NCBI RefSeq assembly: GCF_019397265.1
Contig: NZ_CP068985.1
Location: 3,762,501 to 3,826,500, forward strand
Origin: Nonomuraea coxensis DSM 45129
Lineage (GTDB): Bacteria; Actinomycetota; Actinomycetes; Streptosporangiales; Streptosporangiaceae
Reading direction: 5' to 3'
DNA length: 64,000 nt
In this document: in pieces, positions 10,725 through 19,322 of the stretch
Layout: each line of letters starts with the position of its first letter
Position numbering within the stretch: the first letter of the stretch is position 1
Made by a program: the position numbers and the translations under genes
The notes under the pieces: model-generated
Databases searched by the model: none
Told to the model about the DNA's origin: nothing
What the model saw: only the letters and a program-made list of their open reading frames with translations

Positions 10725-10741
10725 CCCCATTCGTGCCGGGA

Positions 10742-11482
10742 TCAGGAGAAGCGCCGCCCCTCGTCCCGCCGGTACGCCCAGGCGGCCGCCGCCGCCGTCG
10801 CGACCGTCCAGACCCCCAGCATCACCAGCGGCACGACGCCAGGAGGGGTCCCGGCGACCGCCCACCAGATCAGCTCGGCCGCGCCCCTCGTCGGCACGTA
10901 CGGCGAGACGGCCTGGACGAAGCCCGGCAGGATCTGCGGCGGCAGCAGCAGCCCGCCCACGATCGCCATCGGGAAGAACAGCACCTGCGCCACCGCCATC
11001 GCGGCCTTCGACGACAGCAGCAGCCCGACGAGCAGCCCCATCAGCATGAACGGCACGCTCCCCGCGACCAGCGCGCCCAGCCCGAGCAGCAGCCGCCCCG
11101 GCGTGATCGTCGCCTCGGTGAACAGCGCGGCCACCAGGACCACGGGGACCACCGACACCATCATCACGGCGAGCGTCGAGAGCATCCGCCCGGCGAAGCG
11201 CGGGAACGGCCCGGCGGGCAGGGTGCGCAGGTAGGGGTTCCACGGCAGCTCGCGGTCCTGCGACACCGAGATGGCGAGCCCGATCAGCGCCGCCGACATC
11301 GCGCCGAAGAACATCAGGGAGCCGGTCGCGGTGGTCGCGGCCACCGGGTCCTGGCCGGCGAACGGCACCACGAACGCCACCATCGACACGGCCGGGAACA
11401 ACGAGCTGGCCAGCAGCCCGATCGGGACCCTGATCTGCTCCAGCAGAAGATAGCGGGTGTGTGCGACGACCAGGCTAGACAT
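10742..11482 (-). CDS. ABC-2 type transporter permease
   Basis: 246-aa membrane subunit with about six hydrophobic segments, forming the channel of an exporter energised by the preceding ATPase. The frame is open far upstream, but MSSLVVAHTRYLLLEQIR at 11482 fits the usual ABC-2 start, a cytoplasmic helix before the first membrane span. It overlaps the ATPase gene by 8 bases. It is last in a four-gene operon with a membrane protein and a small regulator. The substrate is unknown; such modules export drugs, lipids or peptides. Confidence 0.88.
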   Translation of the reverse strand: MSSLVVAHTRYLLLEQIRVPIGLLASSLFPAVSMVAFVVPFAGQDPVAATTATGSLMFFGAMSAALIGLAISVSQDRELPWNPYLRTLPAGPFPRFAGRMLSTLAVMMVSVVPVVLVAALFTEATITPGRLLLGLGALVAGSVPFMLMGLLVGLLLSSKAAMAVAQVLFFPMAIVGGLLLPPQILPGFVQAVSPYVPTRGAAELIWWAVAGTPPGVVPLVMLGVWTVATAAAAAWAYRRDEGRRFS

Positions 11483-12368
11483 GGGCGCTCTCCTTCTGAC
11501 CGGACGTGGCGGTGAGGGCCAGGAAGGCCTCCTCCAGGGTGGTGGGCCGGATCTCCAGCCCCGAGAACGGAGCCCCGCTGCGCACCAGCTCGACCACCAG
11601 CCGGTCGGGGTCGGTGGTGAGCAGCTCGACCCGGCCGTCCCGGTGCTCGGAACCGAGGACGCCGGGCAGCTCGGGCAGGTCCGCGGCGGTGAGCGACACC
11701 TTGCGGACGCCCACGACGTCGCGCACGGCCGCCACCGTGTCGTCGGCCAGCACCCGTCCATGGCCGACGACCACGACCCGCTCGGCCAGGGCCTCGATCT
11801 CCTCCAGGTAGTGGCTGGTCACCAGGACCGTGCCGCCCTCCTGGTGGAAGGACCTGATGCCGTCCCACAGCGTCCGCCTGGCCTCGACGTCGAGGCCGGT
11901 CGTGGGCTCGTCGAGGAAGACCAGGCGCGGGCGGCCGGCGAAGGCGAGCGCCACGGCCAGCCGCCGCCGCTGCCCGCCCGACAGGCCGCCGACCTGCCGC
12001 CGCGCCAGGTCCTCCAGGCCGAACCTGGCGAGCAGTTCGCCCCGCTCCACCCGGTCGGGGAAGTGCGCCGAGACGAAGTCGACGATCTCGCCGACCCTCA
12101 GCGACTCGGGCAGGCCGGTCTCCTGCGGGGTCACGCCGATCTCGCGCCGCCGTGCCGGGTCCAGCGGCGAGCCGCCGAACAGCTCGACCGTGCCCGAGGA
12201 CGGGCGGCGCAGGCCGACGAACAGGTTGATCAGGGTGGACTTGCCCGCGCCGTTCGGGCCGAGCAGGCCGACGAGCTCACCGGCCCTGATGTCCAGCGAG
12301 ACGCGGTCGAGCGCCGGCACGTCGCCGTAGCGGCGGCCGGCCTCGACGGCCCTGGCGAGGATCGTCAC
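11475..12368 (-). CDS. ABC transporter ATP-binding protein
   Basis: 297-aa DrrA/CcmA-type ATPase. Walker A GPNGAGKST lies near residue 38, signature LSGGQRRRL near 135, and Walker B LVFLDEPTTGLD near 155; the H loop is TSHYLEEIE. It overlaps the regulator upstream by 4 bases and the permease downstream by 8 bases, so translation is coupled throughout. It powers the export complex with the following permease. Confidence 0.94.
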   Translation of the reverse strand: MTILARAVEAGRRYGDVPALDRVSLDIRAGELVGLLGPNGAGKSTLINLFVGLRRPSSGTVELFGGSPLDPARRREIGVTPQETGLPESLRVGEIVDFVSAHFPDRVERGELLARFGLEDLARRQVGGLSGGQRRRLAVALAFAGRPRLVFLDEPTTGLDVEARRTLWDGIRSFHQEGGTVLVTSHYLEEIEALAERVVVVGHGRVLADDTVAAVRDVVGVRKVSLTAADLPELPGVLGSEHRDGRVELLTTDPDRLVVELVRSGAPFSGLEIRPTTLEEAFLALTATSGQKESAHV

Positions 12369-12688
12369 GGAGTTCCTCCAGCGGGGTCGAGCAGGGCGCG
12401 GATCGCCCTGGTGTAGTCCTCGAAGGCCAGCCGCCCGCGCCTGGTCAGCGCGACGTACGTGACCGGGGTGCGGCCCTTGTGGGTCTTGGTGATGCGGACG
12501 TACTCCGCCTCCTCCAGCTTCGTCAGGTGGACCGAGAGGTTGCCGGCCGTCATGCCGAGCAGGTCCTTGAGCGAGCCGAAGGTCATCTCGTCGCCGTCGC
12601 CGAGGACGTTGAGCGCGGCGACCACCCGCAGCCTCGCCTGCGCGTGGATCACCGGGTCCAGCTCGGGCGGCGCCTTGTCCGCCGTCAT
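12365..12688 (-). CDS. Small winged-helix transcriptional regulator (ArsR/MarR-like, HTH_34 type)
   Basis: 107-aa DNA-binding protein. Residues about 20-95 form a winged helix: RLRVVAALNVL, then the recognition helix in MTAGNLSVHLTKLEEAEYV, then a wing with THKGRTPVTYVALT. The open frame extends to 12979, but the ATG at 12688 gives the family's normal size and overlaps the upstream gene by 4 bases (ATGA). Regulators of this kind commonly control the ABC exporter operon in which they sit; the inverted repeat at 13327-13338 is the likely operator. Confidence 0.88.
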   Translation of the reverse strand: MTADKAPPELDPVIHAQARLRVVAALNVLGDGDEMTFGSLKDLLGMTAGNLSVHLTKLEEAEYVRITKTHKGRTPVTYVALTRRGRLAFEDYTRAIRALLDPAGGTP

Positions 12689-13308
12689 GAGCGGCGCCTC
12701 CACCACAGGCCCGCCACGATGAACCCGCCGCCCAGCAGCACCGCCGTCAGCAGCGCGTGCCAGCCGGGGCCGAGCAGGATCCCCAGGAGGTTGACGGCCG
12801 CGGTCCAGACGCCGACGGAGAACATCTGACGGCTGAACCACACGGCGCCGCCCACCATGTAGAGCACCGCCACGATGGTCAGCATCGAGCCGCCCCAGAG
12901 CAGCTGGCTCTCCGCCGGCGGCACCAGGGGCGCGAGCCGGATGTCGAGCACGGCCGTCAACGCGATCCCGGCGAACCATGACCAGCCGTACATCGTGCCC
13001 CGGTCCCTGGTCGTGCCGCGGACCTGCCGGTTGGCGCGGGTGATGCCGTAGCCGGCCACCGCGCCCGCCACGAGCTGGGCGGCGGTCAGCAGGACGACCG
13101 CCGCGCCCTGGCTGATCGGCGCGTAGGACCGCCCGTCGAGCCCGAGGTGCAGGAACAGGGCGGTGAAGCCGATCAGCCAGGCGACCCCCCAGGGGAGGTA
13201 GAGCAGCAGCGGGTCGATGTAGATGTGCCGGGCCGCGGCGGCCTGCTGCGCCTCGATGACGCGCAGTGTCTCCTCGGGGGTGGGCGCCCGCTCGTCGTCG
13301 TCAAGCAT
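12685..13308 (-). CDS. Multi-pass membrane protein of unknown function
   Basis: 207 aa, start ATG at 13308 with ribosome site GAGGAG. An acidic N terminus (MLDDDERAPTPEETLRVIEAQQ) is followed by about six membrane segments. It is the first gene of the operon and overlaps the small regulator by 4 bases. Proteins like this often accompany HTH_34-type regulators and ABC-2 exporters, but I do not recognise a biochemical role. It could be a membrane sensor or accessory subunit. Confidence 0.75.
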   Translation of the reverse strand: MLDDDERAPTPEETLRVIEAQQAAAARHIYIDPLLLYLPWGVAWLIGFTALFLHLGLDGRSYAPISQGAAVVLLTAAQLVAGAVAGYGITRANRQVRGTTRDRGTMYGWSWFAGIALTAVLDIRLAPLVPPAESQLLWGGSMLTIVAVLYMVGGAVWFSRQMFSVGVWTAAVNLLGILLGPGWHALLTAVLLGGGFIVAGLWWRRRS

Positions 13309-13326
13309 CCAAACTCCTCGGTCAGC

Positions 13327-13369
13327 CAAACTGGTTTGAATCATAAACCTGATGGCGCCGAAAACACAA
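13327..13369 (-). promoter_or_regulatory. Promoter and inverted repeat of the ABC exporter operon
   Basis: On the minus strand, TTGTGT (13364-13369), an 18-base spacer and TATGAT (13340-13345) form a good vegetative promoter. Just downstream, around the expected transcription start, lies CAAAC-TG-GTTTG (13327-13338), a 5-bp inverted repeat. Its position fits an operator for the winged-helix regulator encoded in the operon. Confidence 0.6.
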
Positions 13370-13390
13370 CGTCCGGCCGTACGGGGCCGG

Positions 13391-15084
13391 TCAACGCCGG
13401 GTGAGGACCTCGGACTTCCACAGGTCGCGGTAGTAGCCGGGTACGGCCACCAGCTCGTCGTGCCGGCCGCGCTGGGTGACCCGGCCCTCCTCCAGCACCA
13501 CGACCTCGTCCACCGACTCCAGGCCCTTGAGGCGGTGGGTGACCAGCAACGTCGTGCGGTCCCTGGTGACGTCGAGCAGGTCGGCCATCAGCCGGTCCGC
13601 GGTCTCCTCGTCCAGGGCCTCGGCGGGCTCGTCCAGCAGCAGCACCGGAGGGTCGTACAGCAGGGCCCGCGCCAGCGCCAGGCGCTGGAGCTGGCCGCCC
13701 GAGACGGTCCTGCCGTCCTCGCCCAGCTCGGCGTCCCAGCCGGTGCGCTCCACCCAGTCGCCGAGGCGGGCGTCGTCCACGGCGCGGCGCAGCCGCTCGT
13801 CGTCGGCGTCGGGACCGGCCAGGCGGAGGTTGTCGCGCAGCGTCGTGCGGAAGATGTACGGGTCCTGGGTGAGGCCGGTCATGAGCGCGCGCACGTCGTC
13901 GCCGGCCAGGTCGCGGACGTCCGCGTCGTTGACCCTGATGCGCCCGGACTCCGGCTCCACCAGCCGCATCAGCGCCGACAGCAGGGTGCTCTTGCCCGCG
14001 CCGCTCGGCCCGACGATCGCGACCCGCCTGCCGGGCGTGAGCCGCAGCGAGACGCCGTCCAGCGCGGGCCGGGTCTCCCGCCCGCGGGGGGCGGGGGAGT
14101 GGCGGACGACCAGGTCCTCGACCTCGACGGTCAGCGGGGACTCCGGCCGCGGCGCGGGGGCGGCCGGCTCGGCGACGGCCGGGGCCGCGGCGCGGACCTC
14201 GCGCAGCCGGCGCAGCGCCGCCGTGATGCCCGCCATCCGCTCGCCCGCCGCCGCGAGCGGCAGCACCGGCTCGAACGCCACCAGCGCGGTCAGCGCGAGC
14301 ACCGCCGTTCCGACCGAGCCCACCTGCGCGCCCTGGGCGAGCAGCACGACGGCGGCGACGGTCAGGCCCTGCACCAGGGTGCCCCCGGCGAGGGCGGCGG
14401 CGTGCACGCGGGCCTGGCGGCGTTCGAGGGCGGCCAGCGCCTCGTCGGCGGCCTCCGCCCGGCGCAGGGCCGCCTCGTCGGCGCCGTACGCGGCCAGGTC
14501 CGCCGACCCGTGCACCAGGTCCGCCACCCGGCCCGCCAGCTCCGCGCGGGCGGGCGCGATCCTGGCCGCCCAGCGCGGGCGGCCGCCGCCGTGCCCGCGG
14601 GCAGCGCGAGCCCGGCCAGCGCCAGCCCGGCCACCAGCACCAGCGCCGCCAGAGGCAGGACGGTCAGTCCGATGACCACGGCCGCCAGCCCGGCCACCGC
14701 CGCCGCGGCGGCCGGCAGCAGGCAGCGCACCAGCAGGTCCTGCACCGCCTCGGTGTCGTCCACCATGCGGCTCAGCAGGTCGGCGCCGCCGTGGCGGGGC
14801 CGCTGCGGCGGGATCAGCGCGTCGTAGAGGTCCTCGCGGGTGCCGGCCTGGGCGCGCAGGGCCACGTCGTGGCCGGTGAGGCGCTCGACGTAGCGGAAGA
14901 CGCCCTTGCCCGTCGCGAACGCCCTGGTCGCCACGATCGCCACGCTCAGCGCGGCCAGCGGCGGCTGCTGGGCGGCCCTGGTGATCAGCCAGGCCGCCGC
15001 CGCGATCAGCCCGAGCCCGGCCAGATCCGCCGCCGCCCCGGCCAGCACGGCCCACAGCAGCCGCTTGCCCATGACCCGCCTCAT
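13391..15084 (-). pseudogene. cydC: Thiol reductant ABC exporter subunit CydC, frameshifted
   Basis: CydC is half of the CydDC exporter of cysteine/glutathione needed for cytochrome bd assembly. The N-terminal membrane half reads from the ATG at 15084 in one frame (MRRVMGKRLLWAVLAG...). The rest, from about 14590 to 13391, reads in a neighbouring frame and contains Walker A GPSGAGKST, signature VSGGQLQRL and Walker B VLLLDEPAEALD. The total span is 1694 bases, one short of 565 codons, so a single missing base near 14570-14595 in a run of GGC/GCC explains the break. This may be a sequencing error or a true mutation. The start overlaps the cydD stop (ATGA). Confidence 0.85.
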
Positions 15085-16841
15085 GCCTCGACCCCGCTCT
15101 CGCCCTGAACGGCCGCCACCCGCTCACCCTGCCGCCCGGCACCCGGCTCGCCCGGCTCGCCGGGTCCGCCGGGCCCGCCGGGTTCTGCGGGTGCGCCGCT
15201 GTCGGCGACGACGCGGCCGGCGTGCAGGCGGACGATGCGGTCGGCCAGGTCGATCATCGCCGGCCGGTGGGCGACGACGACGGCCGTGCGGCCCTGGGCC
15301 AGCTCGGCCGTGCCCGCCACCACCGCCGCCTCGCTCCGCCCGTCCAGGCGGGCCGTGGGCTCGTCCAGGAGCAGCACGGACGCCTCCGGCCGGCAGAAGG
15401 CGCGGGCCAGCGCGACCCGCTGGCGCTGCCCGGCCGACAGGTTCGCGCCCCGCTCGCCGACCACGGTCGCGAAGCCCTGAGGGAGCGCGGCCACGAAGTC
15501 GGCGCTCGCGGCCTCGGCGGCCCGGCGCACGTCGTCGTCGGAGGCCCCAGGCGCGCCGAGGCGGATGTTGTCCGCGACCGACGTCGCGAACAGGTGCGGC
15601 CGCTGCGCCACGAACGCCAGCCGCGCCCGCCACCCCGCCGGGTCCAGCTCCCGCAGGTCGGCGCCGTCCACGAGCACCCGGCCCGCGGCCGGCTCCACGA
15701 ACCCGAGCAGCAGGTGCAGCAGCGTGCTCTTGCCGCCGCCGCTCTCGCCCACCAGCGCCACCCGCTCCCCGGGCCTGATGGTGAGCGTGACGTCCTCCAG
15801 GGCGGCGGCCTCGCGCCCTGGATAGCGTACGGTGACGTTCTCCAGCCGGATCTCCGGCGGGCCCGCCGACGGCGGCGCGGCCTGGCCGGAGCCCTCGCGC
15901 CGCGTGTCCCCTGCCGTGTCCAGGACGGCGAAGGCCGCGTCGGCCGCCGCCACCCCCTCCATGGAGGCGTGGAAGCGCGTCCCCATGGCCCGCAACGGCA
16001 GGTACGCCTCCGGCGCCAGCAGCAGCACCAGCAGCCCCGTCGTGAGGTCCAGGGAGCCGCCGAGCAGCCGCAGCCCGATCGGCACCGCCACCAGCGCCAG
16101 CGACAGCGACGCGCACAGCTCCAGCACCAGCGACGACAGGAACGCCACCCGCAGCGTCCGCATCGTGGCGCTCCGGTGGGCCTCGGCCACCTGCCGGATG
16201 ACGCCGGCCTGGTAGCGGGCCCGGCCGAAGGCGCGCAGCGTGGGCAGGCCGCGTACGACGTCGAGGAAGTGCCCGCCGAGCCGCGACAGCGCGAGGTACT
16301 GCCGCTCGGTGACCGCCTTGGTCGTCATGCCGACGAGCGCCCCGAAGATCGGGATGAGCGGCAGCGTGGCGAGCACGATGACCGCGCTGGCGAGGTCGGC
16401 GGCGAACAGCCGGACCAGCACGGCGACCGGCACCACCGCGGCCACCGCGATCGACGGCAGGTAGCCGGTGAGGTAGGCGTCCAGGCCGTCGAGGCCGCGC
16501 CCGGTCAGCGTGACCAGCTCGCCCGAGCGGTGCGCGGCCAGCCCTCCCGGCCCCAGCTCGCGCAGCCGGGACAGCAGCCGGCGGCGCAGCGCCGACTTCA
16601 CGCCGGTCGCGGTGCGCCCGGCGAAGACGCCCTGGGTCCAGGCGAGCAGCGCCCGCACCCCGACGACGGCGGCCAGCGCGCCGAGCGCGGCGGCGGTGAA
16701 GCGGCCGGACAGCACGCCGGCCAGCAGCTCGGCCTGCACCAGCACGAGCAGCCCGGCGAGCACGGCCGCCACCAGCGTGACGGCCAGGTGGAGCCGCACC
16801 GCCCGCTCGGCCCGCATGAGCCGCAGAAGATCCTTGTGCAC
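15081..16841 (-). CDS. cydD: Thiol reductant ABC exporter subunit CydD
   Basis: 586-aa fused membrane/ATPase half-transporter. A six-helix membrane domain (about residues 15-310) is followed by the nucleotide-binding domain with Walker A GESGGGKST, signature LSAGQRQRV and Walker B VLLLDEPTARLD. It exports thiols to keep the extracytoplasmic side reduced for heme-protein assembly. A Gly/Pro-rich tail (AEPGGPGGPGEPGEPG) is unusual but at the very C terminus. It lies directly between cydB and cydC; many actinobacteria fuse cydDC, while here they are separate. Confidence 0.93.
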   Translation of the reverse strand: MHKDLLRLMRAERAVRLHLAVTLVAAVLAGLLVLVQAELLAGVLSGRFTAAALGALAAVVGVRALLAWTQGVFAGRTATGVKSALRRRLLSRLRELGPGGLAAHRSGELVTLTGRGLDGLDAYLTGYLPSIAVAAVVPVAVLVRLFAADLASAVIVLATLPLIPIFGALVGMTTKAVTERQYLALSRLGGHFLDVVRGLPTLRAFGRARYQAGVIRQVAEAHRSATMRTLRVAFLSSLVLELCASLSLALVAVPIGLRLLGGSLDLTTGLLVLLLAPEAYLPLRAMGTRFHASMEGVAAADAAFAVLDTAGDTRREGSGQAAPPSAGPPEIRLENVTVRYPGREAAALEDVTLTIRPGERVALVGESGGGKSTLLHLLLGFVEPAAGRVLVDGADLRELDPAGWRARLAFVAQRPHLFATSVADNIRLGAPGASDDDVRRAAEAASADFVAALPQGFATVVGERGANLSAGQRQRVALARAFCRPEASVLLLDEPTARLDGRSEAAVVAGTAELAQGRTAVVVAHRPAMIDLADRIVRLHAGRVVADSGAPAEPGGPGGPGEPGEPGAGRQGERVAAVQGESGVEA

Positions 16842-16847
16842 GTGCCC

Positions 16848-17612
16848 TCAGAAGAACGACGGGAGCCGGAAGGCGTCCTTTCCTGGGCGGAAAGTGCGCC
16901 ATACCCATACTTGCGCGCCCAGCATGATGGGTGCGAACGGCAGGACCATGAGACTGAGCACATTCAAGGTATCGGGCGACGCGCTGTGCTCGATCAGGTA
17001 CGGCATCGCCCCGGCCAGCACCCCCGCCGCCGGCAGCGCCGCCACGGCCCCCGACAGGACCAGCGCCCGCCCCGGCCGGGCCGCGCCGAAGTCGCCCGGC
17101 GCCCGCCAGGCCAGGAACGTCCACCCGTGCCAGGCGAACAGCAGCGTCACCACCACGCCCAGCATCAGCCCCAGCGGGTGCACCGGCGAGGCGGAGAACC
17201 CGGTGGCCGCCGCGTACAGCGCCATGCCCCATCCGAAGGACAGCCCGAGCGACCCGAAGGCGATCATCGCGTCCCAGAAGCCGCGCCACCCGCGCCCGTC
17301 CGCGCGCCGCCGGAACCACAGCCCGGCGTCGCGCAGCACCCAGCTCAGCAGCATGGCCACCACGACCGGGTAGAGCGCGAACAGCACCTCGCCCTCCAGC
17401 GCCGGATAGACCCCGAACAGCGTCCCCGCCACGGCCACCAGCCACACCTCGTTGGCCAGCACGTACGGCGCCATCGCCGCCACCATGCGGTCGCGCCCCT
17501 CCCGGGTGCGCCCGAGCACCGGCAGCAGCACCCCGACCCCGAGGTCGAAGCCCTCCAGCGCGAAGTAGCCGGCCAGCAGCACCGCGAAGAAGGCGAACCA
17601 GATCACGTCCAT
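16848..17612 (-). CDS. cydB: Cytochrome bd oxidase subunit II (short CydB)
   Basis: 254 aa, against about 330-380 for typical CydB. The N-terminal signature GYFALEGFDLGVGVLLP is clear. The usual WDGN(E/Q)VWL motif appears as YVLANEVWLVAVAG, so its Trp, Asp and Gly are missing while NEVWL is kept. About seven membrane helices can be drawn. Six bases separate it from cydD and ten from cydA, so the four genes form one operon. It pairs with CydA to reduce O2 with quinol electrons; activity of this divergent form is inferred. Confidence 0.88.
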   Translation of the reverse strand: MDVIWFAFFAVLLAGYFALEGFDLGVGVLLPVLGRTREGRDRMVAAMAPYVLANEVWLVAVAGTLFGVYPALEGEVLFALYPVVVAMLLSWVLRDAGLWFRRRADGRGWRGFWDAMIAFGSLGLSFGWGMALYAAATGFSASPVHPLGLMLGVVVTLLFAWHGWTFLAWRAPGDFGAARPGRALVLSGAVAALPAAGVLAGAMPYLIEHSASPDTLNVLSLMVLPFAPIMLGAQVWVWRTFRPGKDAFRLPSFF

Positions 17613-17622
17613 GCAGTCCTCC

Positions 17623-18789
17623 CTAGAAGCTCAGCGCGGGGGTGCGCGTCTCGCGGGGCACGCCCGCGCCTAGGTCGGGTTCACGCGGCCCGCGCCGGAC
17701 GATCCGCGCGATGAGCACGTAGTCGACGACCGCGAGCAGCCCCAGCACGCCCGCGAAGCCGGTGAGCGAGGCGGTGACCATGCCCGCCGTGAGGCCGGGC
17801 GTCATGGCGTCGGCCACGGTCAGCTTGCCCCAGATCATCCACGGCTGCCGCCCGACCTCCCTGGCCACCCAGCCGGCGATGGACAGCACGAACGGCAGCG
17901 GCGTCATCGCCACGAGCAGCGGATGCGCCCACCGCCACCGCGGCAGGAAGCGGATCAGCGGCAGCATGACGAGCAGCACGACCAGCCCGAGGAGCTGCCC
18001 GACCTCCATCATGAGGGCCAGCCCGAGCGCCGCTCCGATGTTGTCCCACTTGCCGTCCTGCACCCCGGCGAACTGCGCGTAGCCGAAGCCCATCGTGAAC
18101 GTGATGCCGATCGCGGCCGTCACCACGCCGAGGCGCATCGAGCGGGTGAAGAACTCGGCCTGCTCGGTGCGCCGCCGCAGCATGTACGCGCTCGCCCCGA
18201 CCAGCACCATGCCGCCGGTGAACAGCCCGGCCGCCACGACGTGCGGGAACGAGAACACCAGCGCCTTGTTGGCGACCAGCGCGCCGAAGTCGACCAGCTC
18301 CAGCCGGCCGTCGCGGGCCACCGTCCCGGCCGGGTTCTGCAGGAACGAGTTGGCCAGCATGATGAAGAACGCGCTCGCGTACGCGGTGAGCGTCACGAGC
18401 CAGATGCACGCCAGGTGCAGCCACCGGGGCAGCCGCCCCCACCCGAAGATCCACAGCCCGAGGAACGTGGACTCCAGGAAGAAGGCCAGCAGGGTCTCCA
18501 TGGCGAGCGGCGCGCCGAAGACATCCCCGGCGTAGTGGGACAGCCCGCTCCACGCCAGGCCGAACTGGAACTCCATCACCAGTCCGGTCACGATGCCGAG
18601 CGCGTAGTTGACGACGTAGATCTGCCCCCAGAAGCGGGTCATCGCCTCGTGGAGCGGCCGGCCCGTCATGGCCCAGCGGGTGTGCATGAGCGCCACCAGC
18701 GGCGCCATCCCCAGCGTGAGCACGACGAACAGGAAGTGCAGCCCGCCGGTCACGGCGAACTGGGTGCGTGCCAGGTCGAGTACGTCCAT
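17623..18789 (-). CDS. cydA: Cytochrome bd oxidase subunit I (short CydA)
   Basis: Quinol-oxidising, heme-bearing subunit. 388 aa, shorter than the usual 440-520, with a very small Q loop. Visible conserved residues are His18 (GGLHFLF, heme b595/d side), Glu98 and Glu106 (AMETLLAFFLES), His183 (FPHVV, heme b558), and the EVGRQPW motif near residue 300. The quinol-site motif normally like QPxKxAAxE is replaced by VQDGKWDNIG. First gene of the cyd operon; a strong palindrome and the divergent padR gene lie just upstream, suggesting PadR control. Confidence 0.92.
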   Translation of the reverse strand: MDVLDLARTQFAVTGGLHFLFVVLTLGMAPLVALMHTRWAMTGRPLHEAMTRFWGQIYVVNYALGIVTGLVMEFQFGLAWSGLSHYAGDVFGAPLAMETLLAFFLESTFLGLWIFGWGRLPRWLHLACIWLVTLTAYASAFFIMLANSFLQNPAGTVARDGRLELVDFGALVANKALVFSFPHVVAAGLFTGGMVLVGASAYMLRRRTEQAEFFTRSMRLGVVTAAIGITFTMGFGYAQFAGVQDGKWDNIGAALGLALMMEVGQLLGLVVLLVMLPLIRFLPRWRWAHPLLVAMTPLPFVLSIAGWVAREVGRQPWMIWGKLTVADAMTPGLTAGMVTASLTGFAGVLGLLAVVDYVLIARIVRRGPREPDLGAGVPRETRTPALSF

Positions 18790-18830
18790 TCCGGCTCCGG
18801 TCCGATCGATAGTTGTGTCTGCCTACACAT

Positions 18831-18869
18831 AGACAGCCTACATATAGATTGCCTACATGTAGGCTGTCT
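18831..18869. promoter_or_regulatory. Palindromic operator between cydA and padR
   Basis: Perfect 13-bp inverted arms AGACAGCCTACAT (18831-18843) and ATGTAGGCTGTCT (18857-18869), with the perfect palindrome GCCTACATGTAGGC nested at 18851-18864. Related half-sites continue upstream: GCCTACACATAGA near 18821. The position between divergent genes suggests the PadR protein binds here and controls both itself and cydABDC. Confidence 0.75.
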
Positions 18870-18900
18870 CTATGCCGATCGGTTGCCTAAGATCTGAGAC

Positions 18901-19236
18901 ATGAATCCGGACGCGCTGCGCGGGCACCTGGACGCGCTGCTGCTCGCCGTGCTGGAGCGCGAGCCGCTGCACGGCTACGCCATCATCGAGGCGTTGCAGG
19001 AGCGCAGCGGGGGTGCGCTGAGCGTGCCGACGGGCACGGTCTACCCCGCGCTGCGCCGGCTGGAGCGCATCGGCCACCTGTCCAGCGAGTGGGCCACCGT
19101 GGGCGGGCGCAAGCGGCGCACCTACCGGCTGACGGCCTCGGGCAGGAAACGGCTCGAAGGGGAGCGCTCGGCCTGGCGCGAGTTCGCCAGCGTCATCGGC
19201 GGCGTGCTGCGCCCCGAGGCCCCGGCGTCAGGCTGA
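18901..19236 (+). CDS. PadR-family transcriptional regulator
   Basis: 111-aa winged-helix regulator. The PadR pattern is clear: LLAVLEREPLHGYAIIEAL, then VPTGTVYPALRRLERIGHLSSEW, and a wing GGRKRRTYRLTASGRKRLE. The ATG at 18901 follows directly on a set of palindromic repeats. It is divergent from the cyd operon and convergent with a HAAS-domain protein. PadR genes are often cotranscribed with a HAAS-domain gene; here the two face each other instead. Confidence 0.9.
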   Translation: MNPDALRGHLDALLLAVLEREPLHGYAIIEALQERSGGALSVPTGTVYPALRRLERIGHLSSEWATVGGRKRRTYRLTASGRKRLEGERSAWREFASVIGGVLRPEAPASG

Positions 19237-19322
19237 CGGGCTCAGGCGGGCTCAGGCGAGCGGGCTCATGCTGACGGGCTCAGGTTGACGGGCTCAGGCT
19301 GACGGGCTCAGGCTGACGGGCA
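19237..19322. repeat. Tandem 14-bp repeat array between convergent genes
   Basis: About five to six imperfect copies of a 14-bp unit AGGCTGACGGGCTC (variants AGGTTGACGGGCTC, ATGCTGACGGGCTC, AGGCGAGCGGGCTC) run from the padR stop into the last codons of the opposite gene. The array replaces a normal terminator. It looks like slippage expansion; copy number may vary between strains. Confidence 0.75.

Noticed and set aside
15222..17714. 830-codon plus-strand frame opposite cydB/cydD
   Set aside because: His/Gln/Arg-rich shadow without any domain; the minus-strand genes are certain.
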